DNA of 54,694 bases from Thermoanaerobaculia bacterium (GTDB lineage Bacteria > Acidobacteriota > Thermoanaerobaculia > Gp7-AA8): the NCBI GenBank assembly GCA_017883205.1, contig JADGNZ010000041.1, positions 1-54,694 of the forward strand, written 5' to 3'. Position numbers and translations under genes: made by a program. This document shows, piece after piece, positions 43,048-50,144 of the stretch (position 1 is its first letter; each line of letters starts with the position of its first letter). Under the pieces are notes generated by a model that was given only the letters and a program-made list of their open reading frames with translations, was not told the origin of the DNA and searched no databases.

Positions 43048-43638
43048 ATGAAACGCATTCGCATCACACACGCCCTCATCCTCACACTCCTTACCATCGT
43101 CTTCATGAGCTGTACTTCGGACTCTGACGATCGAGACCGAGGCCCTCGCAGTTATCCCGGCGCCGGCGAAGGCGGCCGCCCCGGCGGGTTCGCGCGCGCG
43201 GTCGCAGGCGACGGCCTGGACACAATGCCGCCCGCCGACTGGTGGCGCGATCCGAAGATCAGCGTTGCCGTCGCGCTATCGGCCGATCAGATCGCGTCGC
43301 TCGATCGCATCAGCCACGAGCAGGCTGAGGAGATCGCAAAGCTCGAGCGCGACAGCATGGTCGCCGCGCGCGAGTTGCGCGAGACGTTCGATGCCAGTCA
43401 GCCGGCGACCGCAGACATCGTCGCCGCGGGGCAGAGAATGCGTGGAATCCGCGATGCGCTTTTCGACCGGCGCGTGCAGATGTTCGCCGCGGAACGAACG
43501 CTCCTGACGCAGCAACAGTGGCAGACCCTCCAGCAGCAGATCGCCGCAAACAACCGTCCCGATCGCGGAGACCGCGGTGGCAACGGCACTCGCGGTGGCC
43601 GCGGCGGAAGGGGCGGGCGGGGACGGTTCCCTGGGTAG
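43048..43638 (+). CDS. Spy/CpxP-like lipoprotein
   Basis: 196 residues. Signal peptide with lipobox FMSC (Cys about 22). Residues about 75-175 are helical with the LxADQ...L and LTQQQWQTLQQQ motifs of Spy/CpxP-type periplasmic chaperones or metal sensors. The C-terminus is a run of Arg/Gly repeats (RGDRGGNGTRGGRGGRGG). Divergent from the membrane protein gene with about 100 bp between. Start ATG 43048. Confidence 0.72.
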   Translation: MKRIRITHALILTLLTIVFMSCTSDSDDRDRGPRSYPGAGEGGRPGGFARAVAGDGLDTMPPADWWRDPKISVAVALSADQIASLDRISHEQAEEIAKLERDSMVAARELRETFDASQPATADIVAAGQRMRGIRDALFDRRVQMFAAERTLLTQQQWQTLQQQIAANNRPDRGDRGGNGTRGGRGGRGGRGRFPG

Positions 43639-43763
43639 TGCGCTGCGCAATTGCGCTTCGCGCGTTCTCGGTTGATTGCGCTTCGCGCGTTGGCAGTTGT
43701 CCGAGAACGGGCTACTGCGCTACACGCCAACGCGCGTAGCGCAACTAACCGACAACCGACAAC
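43639..43763. repeat. GCGCTTCGCGCG direct and inverted repeats
   Basis: TTGCGCTTCGCGCGTT occurs twice within 35 bp (about 43653 and 43677) and inverted words (AACGCGCGTAGCGCAA at about 43729) follow; CGAGAAC/GTTCTCG also pair. Same style of short-period intergenic DNA as elsewhere, but a different word. Confidence 0.65.
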
Positions 43764-43785
43764 GCGCGGCCCGCCAGGGCCGCGC
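43764..43785. terminator. Perfect hairpin between convergent genes
   Basis: GCGCGGCCC, GCCA loop, GGGCCGCGC: a perfect 9-bp stem beyond the oligoendopeptidase stop on the minus strand. There is no U-tract on either side. Confidence 0.5.
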
Positions 43786-43789
43786 AGAT

Positions 43790-45682
43790 TCACTTACCCA
43801 TCTGCTTGAGGATCGCTTCCATCTCGTCCATGACGCGGTTGAGCTTCTTCATCGTCAGGTCGAGCGGCTCGGAGGTCGTCATGTCGACGCCGGCATCTTT
43901 CAGCAGGTCGATCGGGTACTTCGATCCGCCGGCGGAGAGGAACGCCAGGTAACGCTTCGTGGCGGCTGCGTCTCCGGAGAGCACCTTCTCCGACAGCGCG
44001 GCCGAGGCGGTCCCCGACGTCGCGTACTGATAGACGTAGTACGTGCGGTAGAAATGGGGGATGTACGCCCACTCGTGCTTGACGACGTCATCGACAATGC
44101 AGACGCCCTGGTCGTGGCCGTAGTAGCGCTTGACGATGTCGTAATAGATCTTGTCGAACGTGTCGCCGGTGAGCGGCTCGCCTTTCTCCGCTGCTTCGTG
44201 AATACGCAGCTCGAACTCGGCGAACTGCGTCTGACGGAACACCGTCCCCTTCATGTTCTCGAGGTAGCTGCCGAGCAGCGAAAGGCGCGTGGCCGGATCC
44301 TTGATCTGCTTGAGCATGTACTCGTTCAGCAGTGCCTCATTGAACGTCGACGCCACCTCGGCCACGAATATCCGATAGCTGGCCGTCGGATACGGCTGCG
44401 TCTTGTTCGAGAAGTAGCTCTGCATCGTGTGCCCGAGCTCGTGCGCAACGGTGCTCATGTCGTCGTACCGGCCGTTGTAGTTGATCAGCATGTACGGGTG
44501 AACGTCGTACGCGCCGCCGCTGGAGTAGGCGCCGGTGCGTTTGCCGGCATTCGGATAGAGATCGATCCAGCGGTCATTGAAGGCGCGCTCGATCACGCTG
44601 GTGTAGCCGGTGCCGAGGGGCGCAAGCGCGCCGAGAATGTTCTTCTTCGACTCCTCGAGCGAGTACTCGAGTTTCGCGTTGGCGACGAGCGGTGCGTAGA
44701 GGTCGTAGTAGTGCAGGTCATTGATGCCGAGAATCCGTTTGCGAAGCTTGAGATAGCGGTGGAACGTCGGCAGATTCGCGTTGACGCCTTCGATCAGCTT
44801 TGTGTAGACCGAGGTGGGGATGGTGTCGGTGTCGAGCGCGGCGTCGAGGTTCGTCGGATACTTCCGCACCTTCATGTAGAAGAGGTCTTTCTGGACCTCG
44901 GCATTCAGAGCGGTACCGATCGTGCCGCGATAGTCGCCGAGAGCCCCGAAGAACGTGTCGAAGACCTTCTTACGGTCCTCGCGATTGGGAAGCGTCCGCG
45001 AGACCGCGAACGTGGCCAGATCCAGCTTGCGCGTGGTTCCATCCGCAAGCGTGACCGTGGGGAAGGGGAAGTCCGCGTTCGTGAACACGCTGTAGACCTC
45101 GCTCGGTGCGGAGGACATCAGACCGGCGTCCGCGATGATCTTCTCTTCCGGCTCCGACAACGTATGCGCCTGACGCCGCAGCAGATCGTGCAGATAGAAG
45201 GTGTAGGGGACAAGCTTCGGTTCACGAGCGATGAACGCGTCGATCGTGGCGCGATCCATTTTCAGAATCTCGGGCTCGACGAATGAGGTATCGGCTCCGA
45301 ACGACGACCCGAGCTGATCCATCTCCTGCTTCATGGCCCGGTACTTCGCCACGCGCGTGTCCTGATCGGAGCTGAGGCCCGCGTAGATGGCGATGCGCGT
45401 GAAGTCCTTGTTCAGATCGCTGACCATCTCCAGCCCGGCCGCGAGTTGCTGCGGCGACGTGCCGAGGGTCCCTTTGAACTTCTTCACCTCGGGGATGCGG
45501 GCTGCGAGTTTGTCCTTAGCCACCCGCCAGGCATCGTCGCTGGCATACAGGTCCGTGATCTTCCACTTCGACGCCTCGGGGATGTCCGCCCGCTCTTTCG
45601 ACTGCGCAAAGCCGGCGCTGGCTGCCAGCAAAAGGACGAACACCGAGACCGCAATTCTCATCATTGTTCTCGTCACGCGCAT
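43790..45682 (-). CDS. pepF: Oligoendopeptidase F-like metallopeptidase, exported
   Basis: 630 residues. Signal peptide MRVTRTMMRIAVSVFVLLLAASAGFAQ. M3 family zinc motif VAHELGHTMQSYF (HExxH) in the last third, with the downstream Glu in FVAEVASTFNEALL. PepF enzymes cut short peptides and are usually cytoplasmic; the signal peptide here makes a periplasmic peptidase. Length matches the family plus signal. It starts at ATG 45682 behind GAGGTGTGTTC. It is divergent from the DUF2752 gene. Confidence 0.93.
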   Translation of the reverse strand: MRVTRTMMRIAVSVFVLLLAASAGFAQSKERADIPEASKWKITDLYASDDAWRVAKDKLAARIPEVKKFKGTLGTSPQQLAAGLEMVSDLNKDFTRIAIYAGLSSDQDTRVAKYRAMKQEMDQLGSSFGADTSFVEPEILKMDRATIDAFIAREPKLVPYTFYLHDLLRRQAHTLSEPEEKIIADAGLMSSAPSEVYSVFTNADFPFPTVTLADGTTRKLDLATFAVSRTLPNREDRKKVFDTFFGALGDYRGTIGTALNAEVQKDLFYMKVRKYPTNLDAALDTDTIPTSVYTKLIEGVNANLPTFHRYLKLRKRILGINDLHYYDLYAPLVANAKLEYSLEESKKNILGALAPLGTGYTSVIERAFNDRWIDLYPNAGKRTGAYSSGGAYDVHPYMLINYNGRYDDMSTVAHELGHTMQSYFSNKTQPYPTASYRIFVAEVASTFNEALLNEYMLKQIKDPATRLSLLGSYLENMKGTVFRQTQFAEFELRIHEAAEKGEPLTGDTFDKIYYDIVKRYYGHDQGVCIVDDVVKHEWAYIPHFYRTYYVYQYATSGTASAALSEKVLSGDAAATKRYLAFLSAGGSKYPIDLLKDAGVDMTTSEPLDLTMKKLNRVMDEMEAILKQMGK

Positions 45683-45720
45683 GAACACACCTCGATCCTG
45701 ATTTGTCGCTGTTGCTACGA

Positions 45721-46173
45721 ATGCTGATCGTACGAGTTTCAGCGAAGCTCCGCTGGTATTCTCAAGTGGTGAATCGCGCTTTTCACGCTTCCCGACTCCG
45801 GAGGATTGGCTGGGAGCTCATCCCGAGCCTCGGCTTTGTCGCATTCATCATCGGAGCGCGCCTCTTCGCCGGCTCCGGCATTCAGGGATTCTGTTTGTTT
45901 CGACTGTTGCTCGGCATCGACTGCCCGGGCTGTGGCATCACGCGAAGTGTGCTCGCGCTATTCAGCGGCCACCTGTCCGATTCATGGCAACTCCATCGGG
46001 CTGGGATCGCCGTCGTCGCGTATTTCGGATCGATCGGAGTTCTCCCGTTGGTGGAGACGATCGAAGGAGTTGGCCCGCAAAGAGCGGCGCGCTTTCGATG
46101 GTGGGCCAACCGATGTCTTACGGTGATACTGCTTGCTTTGTGGCTATGCAAAATGGCCGCGGTTTACGTCTAG
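45721..46173 (+). CDS. DUF2752 membrane protein
   Basis: 150 residues starting at ATG 45721; in-frame TTG at 45703 is an alternative. CPGCGITRSVLALFSGHLSDSW is the hallmark CPxCGxTR block of DUF2752. Three membrane segments (about 35-52, 88-106, 125-145). Function unknown. Followed after 19 bp by a tiny zinc-ribbon protein, so the two are probably cotranscribed. Confidence 0.85.
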   Translation: MLIVRVSAKLRWYSQVVNRAFHASRLRRIGWELIPSLGFVAFIIGARLFAGSGIQGFCLFRLLLGIDCPGCGITRSVLALFSGHLSDSWQLHRAGIAVVAYFGSIGVLPLVETIEGVGPQRAARFRWWANRCLTVILLALWLCKMAAVYV

Positions 46174-46192
46174 GGAACATGAGGAGTTGTTC

Positions 46193-46360
46193 ATGGCACA
46201 AGTAACCTGTCCGAAGTGCAGCTCGCTCGCGAGTCAGGGAAGTTATCCCGTGTGGGCGATCATCGTCGCAATCTGCGCCTTTCCAATCGGTCTGCTCGCT
46301 CTGCTGGCAGGCAGGAGCCCGACGCGCTGTCCGAATTGCGGGTTCACATGGCAAAGCTGA
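46193..46360 (+). CDS. Small zinc-ribbon membrane protein
   Basis: 55 residues: MAQVTCPKC, a membrane segment (VWAIIVAICAFPIGLLALLA) and CPNCGFTW, so two CxxC pairs flank the hydrophobic stretch. GAGGAG 9 nt upstream supports the ATG at 46193; a longer frame upstream overlaps the previous gene. Probably a tail-type membrane protein with one zinc site. Function unknown. Confidence 0.75.
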   Translation: MAQVTCPKCSSLASQGSYPVWAIIVAICAFPIGLLALLAGRSPTRCPNCGFTWQS

Positions 46361-46375
46361 CGCAGCCCTCGCTGC

Positions 46376-47419
46376 TCACTTGGCCGTCGCGATGAACCAC
46401 TGATTCTCGAACGGATCGATGACGAACGCTCCTCGCTCGCCGTACGGCTTGTCTGCCGGTGGCTCCACGGACGTCGCTCCTGCGCGGAGGGCACGCTCAT
46501 AGCTGGCGTCGACATCATCGACGAAGAGATGAATCGCCGCCGGCATCGGTTGCGATTCACCGTGCGCCTCGCCGAGCTCGATCATCGAGTCGCCGATGCG
46601 GACGCCTGCATGCGCGACCTCGCGGCCGCCCATCTCGGTCACGTGCTCGACTTTCGCGCCGAACGCGTTTTCGAGGAAGGTGATCAGGCTTCGCGCGCCG
46701 CGTGCATGCAGGAACGGCGTGACCGTGTGATACCCCGCCGGACGCGGACCAACGCCCGGCTCTTTGCGCGGCTTGCCGCCCGTGCCGGCAAAGCGCAGTT
46801 GCAGTTCTTCCTCCGTCACGTTCTCCTGATGCGTTGCGAAGTACCAGACGTTGCCCCAGCGATCCTTCACTCCTCCTTCGCGGTCGCCGTATGCCTGATC
46901 GGTCAGCGGGTGCGTCGAGGTCGCTCCTGCGGCGAGCGCGCGGCTGTAGGCGCCGTCGACGTCGTCGAGATAGATGTGCAGCGCCATGGCCATCGGCTTG
47001 AAATCGCCTCCCGGCTCTCCCATCTCGATGAGCGAGTCGCCAACGCGCAGCGCCGCGTGCATCACTTTGCCCTCTGGCGTGGGATATCGGCCCAGCAACT
47101 CGGCATCGAGGGTTTCCTGCAGGAACGCGATCAGGCCATCGGCGTCGGGAACGAGCAGATACGGTCTGATCGATGGGAAATCAGTCTTCACTTCTTCGGC
47201 TGTCATCGTGGTCATCTCATTCTCCATCTGCGGAATCACCTCCGCCTTCAGTTTCGAGCGGAAACTTGGATCAGGCATGCCGTGCAGATCGCCGGCGATC
47301 ATGAGCAACGTGGCCAGCTCAGGATCGGCCAGCGCGAGGCCTGCCAATTCTGCGTCGCGGCCGGCCAGGATGGCCTCGATCGCGTCGTCCAGCCGTTCGA
47401 TCAGGTCGCGCTCAGCCAT
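46376..47419 (-). CDS. ECF-associated protein with two VOC domains
   Basis: 347 residues. Residues 1-65 are helical (DLIERLDDAIEAILAGRDAE, LATLLMIAGDLHGMPDPSF) and resemble the N-terminal part of proteins that follow ECF sigma genes, perhaps an anti-sigma contact. Two glyoxalase/bleomycin-resistance-type (PhnB-like) VOC domains follow at about 83-200 and 230-345 (IRPYLLVPDADGLIAFL; TVTPFLHARGARSLITFL), each with the repeated GDSMIE(L/M)GE region. The gene overlaps the sigma factor by 8 nt (ATGGCTGA). It may bind a small ligand and release or hold the sigma factor. Confidence 0.85.
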   Translation of the reverse strand: MAERDLIERLDDAIEAILAGRDAELAGLALADPELATLLMIAGDLHGMPDPSFRSKLKAEVIPQMENEMTTMTAEEVKTDFPSIRPYLLVPDADGLIAFLQETLDAELLGRYPTPEGKVMHAALRVGDSLIEMGEPGGDFKPMAMALHIYLDDVDGAYSRALAAGATSTHPLTDQAYGDREGGVKDRWGNVWYFATHQENVTEEELQLRFAGTGGKPRKEPGVGPRPAGYHTVTPFLHARGARSLITFLENAFGAKVEHVTEMGGREVAHAGVRIGDSMIELGEAHGESQPMPAAIHLFVDDVDASYERALRAGATSVEPPADKPYGERGAFVIDPFENQWFIATAK

Positions 47420-47951
47420 GGTTTTCGCCCATCTGTGCCCGCAACGACTGCAGGCCTCTCCATTGAAGTTGTTTGACCGCGCCCTCGCTTTTGCCGATTG
47501 CTGAGGCGACTTCGCGAATGCTTCGCTCTTCGCCGAAACGCATCACGAGGACGCGGCGCTGATCGGCCGGTAGCCGTTCGACGCAGCGGAAAAGCGATGC
47601 CCGCCGTTCGATGTGCTCGATGTCGTGCGGCGCTTCGCTTTCGACGATACGTTGGTGCTCACTCTGTTCTCTCGCGGTCCTGTTGAAATGATCGTTCACG
47701 GCATTTGCGGCGATCCGATAGAGCCACGCGGCGAACGGCACGTCGCGAATCTCGTAGCTTTTCAGGTTCTTCAGCGCCTTGTGAAACACCTCGGACGTCA
47801 CGTCCTGCGCGGCTGCGCGCTCGCGTACGCGCCGGATCACGAACGCCCACACGCGGTCGAAGTGACTCTCGTACAGCTCCGCGAACCGGCTGGGATCAGC
47901 CTGTGCCGCTTCGATCAGCAGCCGCTCGCGGTCATTCGTTTCGCGATCCAT
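47412..47951 (-). CDS. ECF-type RNA polymerase sigma factor
   Basis: 179 residues. Region 2 contains FAELYESHFDRVWAFVIRR and AAQDVTSEVFHKALKNL and PFAAWLYRIAANAVNDHF. Region 4 contains LPADQRRVLVMRFGEERSI and KSEGAVKQLQWRGLQSLR. No zinc-type anti-sigma gene adjoins; instead the overlapping downstream gene encodes the VOC protein, so the pair would be the regulatory unit. Divergent from the membrane protein gene at 48096. Confidence 0.93.
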   Translation of the reverse strand: MDRETNDRERLLIEAAQADPSRFAELYESHFDRVWAFVIRRVRERAAAQDVTSEVFHKALKNLKSYEIRDVPFAAWLYRIAANAVNDHFNRTAREQSEHQRIVESEAPHDIEHIERRASLFRCVERLPADQRRVLVMRFGEERSIREVASAIGKSEGAVKQLQWRGLQSLRAQMGENHG

Positions 47952-48095
47952 GAATCGCTCATTAAACCGCCGGAAGGTGGAAAAGTTACGGTAGGCGGCG
48001 CTTTTCTCAAATTCCGTGCGCTACAGTTTCCCCATGCAACGGCCGTTACTGATTGCGCTGGTCTCGGAAGAGTGGTGCCGGCACCGGATGGCACC

Positions 48096-49298
48096 GTGAG
48101 CGAAGCGCGGACGGCACATCTCTCCGACCCTCGACACCCGACGTCCGGCACCCGACTACGCCTCGACACCCCGCTCGCTCCCGCGGTTCTGATCGCGATC
48201 GCGTACACCGTCTTTTCGCTGCTGCTCCTGCACGCGCGCCACAACGACATCTCGCTCTTCGTCGTCGCCGGCGGAGTGAACGTCGACGCGCGGAAAGTGC
48301 CGGCGGACCTCACGGTGATTCCGAACATTGGTGGATACGACGGCATCACGTTCTATCGCTTCGCGCTCGATCCGTTCACGGCCTCGCGGACCGAGTTCGG
48401 CATCACGCTCGACACGCCTCCGTACCGCAACCAGCGCATCGCCTATCCCTTCATCGTCTGGCTGCTCTCGCTCGGCCACGCCCGCTGGGTCCCGGCGCTG
48501 CTCGTGATCGTGAACATCGCGGCGGCGGCGGCCATGGCAGCGTTCGGCGGCGCCTTCTCCCGCCGCCTCGGCTACCACGCCTTGTGGGGCGTCATCGTGC
48601 CGCTCTATCCAGGATTCCTGCTGACTCTTTCGCGCGACCTCGCCGAGATCGTGGCCTCGATGTTCGCGATGGGAGCGATCTGGGCGATCAGCGCGCGGCG
48701 TAATTGCACTGCGGCGATCCTGCTGACGTGCGCAGCGCTCACGCGCGAGCCGACGCTCCTGCTCGCGTTCGCGCTGGCCGGGGCGTGGCTGATCGAGCGC
48801 CTGCTGCGCCGCGAACGGAGGATTGCGCCCGTGGTCTTCCTCGCACCGATCGTCATCGACGTGCTGTGGCAGGTCTTTCTCACCGCCAGATGGGGCACTT
48901 CGCCGCTTCGCTCCGGCGCGCCGGCGATGGCGTTACCGTTCGTGGAGTTCGCCCGCTTCTTCGCCGCAGCGGTCCCACGCCGCATTCAACAGCAGCGCCT
49001 CTACTTTCTGGAATGCCTCTTCCTCGTTTCGACCGTCCTCACCGTCGTGCTGACGTGGCGCCGGACACGCACACCACTCGAATGGCGTTTCGCCTGGCTG
49101 GGCTATCTGGCGCTGGCCTCAATCCTGCCGCACACGATCTGGCTGGAGGACTACGGCTATCTGCGAATCTTCTCGGACCTCTTCGTCGTCAGCGCCGTCA
49201 TCATCATCGCCTCGACAAACGGAGCGCGCTGGTTCGCCCTGATCACAGCTGGAGGCGTGTGGCTTTACCTGGCCAGAATCCTCGTAAAGCTGGGGTGA
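48096..49298 (+). CDS. Polytopic membrane protein
   Basis: 400 residues, about nine predicted membrane segments (for example VLIAIAYTVFSLLLLHA, ALLVIVNIAAAAAMAAF, LFVVSAVIIIAS). No catalytic motif recognised; the YDGITFYRFALDPF stretch in the first external loop and the late LEDYGYLRIF resemble GT39/PMT-like or DUF2029-type glycosyltransferase membrane proteins. GTG at 48096 is the chosen start. N-terminal residues LSDPRHPTSGTRLR are encoded by DNA that looks like one arm of the TCCGACACCCGAC repeat family. Confidence 0.65.
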   Translation: MSEARTAHLSDPRHPTSGTRLRLDTPLAPAVLIAIAYTVFSLLLLHARHNDISLFVVAGGVNVDARKVPADLTVIPNIGGYDGITFYRFALDPFTASRTEFGITLDTPPYRNQRIAYPFIVWLLSLGHARWVPALLVIVNIAAAAAMAAFGGAFSRRLGYHALWGVIVPLYPGFLLTLSRDLAEIVASMFAMGAIWAISARRNCTAAILLTCAALTREPTLLLAFALAGAWLIERLLRRERRIAPVVFLAPIVIDVLWQVFLTARWGTSPLRSGAPAMALPFVEFARFFAAAVPRRIQQQRLYFLECLFLVSTVLTVVLTWRRTRTPLEWRFAWLGYLALASILPHTIWLEDYGYLRIFSDLFVVSAVIIIASTNGARWFALITAGGVWLYLARILVKLG

Positions 49299-49301
49299 TT
49301 T

Positions 49302-49434
49302 GCGGGGGTCGGTTTTCGGGGGTCGGGTGTCGGAGAGAGCACGGGTCTTCGCGCTCCGGTCCCGTCAGAACATCCGTATCTGAGACAATTGCGGCCTCTG
49401 CTCCGACACCCGACTCACGACTCACGACTCCCCT
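49302..49434. repeat. Inverted repeat, GGGAGTCGGGTGTCGG family
   Basis: Left GGGGGTCGGGTGTCGGAGAG (about 49315-49337) and right CTCCGACACCCGACTCACGA (about 49400-49420) are strong reverse complements. Right arm touches the stop codon of the convergent zinc-ribbon gene. Confidence 0.85.
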
Positions 49435-49792
49435 ACCGGTACTGCTCCTTCAGCGCATCCAGTTCCGCCACAGCCTTGCGCAGGATATGGACGACCTTAT
49501 GCACCTCGGTGCCGTAAACCTTCAACTCGGCGTCGCAGTCGGACATCGCGTAGACCGCTTCGTCCTTCTCGAGGCGTTCGCGCTCGAAGCGCAGGCGCTC
49601 GACCAGCTCCTCGATCTCGCTGACGAGGACGAAGTTGAGGTCCTTTTCGCCGAGGTAGCGCTTGCACTGCGGGCAGTAGATCGAGCGGTCGTCGGTGTTC
49701 TCGACGAGCTCGAAGACAAACTGCCGCTGGCACTGCGGACACTCGAAAACCTCGGGTAACACGATCGCATCCTCGCCTGCGAATTGTCGCAC
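49433..49792 (-). CDS. Zinc-ribbon and coiled-coil protein
   Basis: 119 residues. FECPQCQRQFVFEL and IYCPQCKRYLGE form a zinc ribbon near 17-46. Residues about 55-118 are helical (EIEELVERLRFERERLEKDE and VVHILRKAVAELDALKEQY). Family not recognised. Might be a small nucleic-acid or ribosome-associated protein. Start ATG 49792. Confidence 0.75.
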   Translation of the reverse strand: MRQFAGEDAIVLPEVFECPQCQRQFVFELVENTDDRSIYCPQCKRYLGEKDLNFVLVSEIEELVERLRFERERLEKDEAVYAMSDCDAELKVYGTEVHKVVHILRKAVAELDALKEQYR

Positions 49793-49950
49793 GAATGACG
49801 GCGGTCTCGCAGTCGCGAGGTCGTAAGGTCTCGCGGTTGCGGCTCGGGGAGTGCGCGGTCTCGCGGTAGCGCAGTTTCGCAGTTTGCCTGGTCATGACCA
49901 GCGAGACTGCGAGGCCCCGAGGCCGCACGACCGCGCCCGGAATGCGGATG
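49793..49950. repeat. GGTCTCGCAGTCGCGAGG-type repeats with a 14-bp palindrome
   Basis: GGTCTCGCGGTTGCGG- and CAGTCGCGAGG-like words recur; inverted words (GCGAGACTGCGAGG) follow. The centre 49888-49901 is a perfect palindrome, CTGGTCATGACCAG. It lies just before the tRNA promoter. Confidence 0.65.
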
Positions 49951-49980
49951 TTGACCATGGCGTTCACCGCCATGTAGCAT
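49951..49980 (+). promoter_or_regulatory. Promoter of tRNA-Gln
   Basis: TTGACC (49951-49956) and TAGCAT (49975-49980), 18-bp spacing, 15 bp before the tRNA 5' end. Confidence 0.55.
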
Positions 49981-49995
49981 CCACGCCCGCCATTC

Positions 49996-50069
49996 TGGGA
50001 GATCGTTCAATGGTAGGACAAGCGGCTCTGAACCGCTCAATCGGGGTTCGACTCCCTGTCTCCCAGCCA
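49996..50069 (+). tRNA. tRNA-Gln, anticodon CTG
   Basis: The acceptor arms TGGGAGA and TCTCCCA pair fully, with G discriminator and an encoded CCA. D arm GTTC/GGAC; anticodon loop CTCTGAA closed by GCGG/CCGC gives CTG, so it reads CAG. T arm contains GGTTCGACT. Total 74 nt with CCA. tRNA-Gln often begins with U1, as here. Confidence 0.95.
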
Positions 50070-50144
50070 AGCGGCGCCGCGCCGCGTAGGTTGCCAATAC
50101 ACTGTCCGCGCGCCGAGAGGATGACGGAGACGCCCCGCGAGCAC

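Noticed and set aside
43676-45286. Plus-strand frame of 536 codons over the oligoendopeptidase
   Set aside because: It mirrors the peptidase gene, which has HExxH and a signal peptide.
2876-49950. Insertion sequences or MITEs with target-site duplications
   Set aside because: No transposase gene or remnant is found, and I could not see consistent terminal repeats or direct duplications at element ends.
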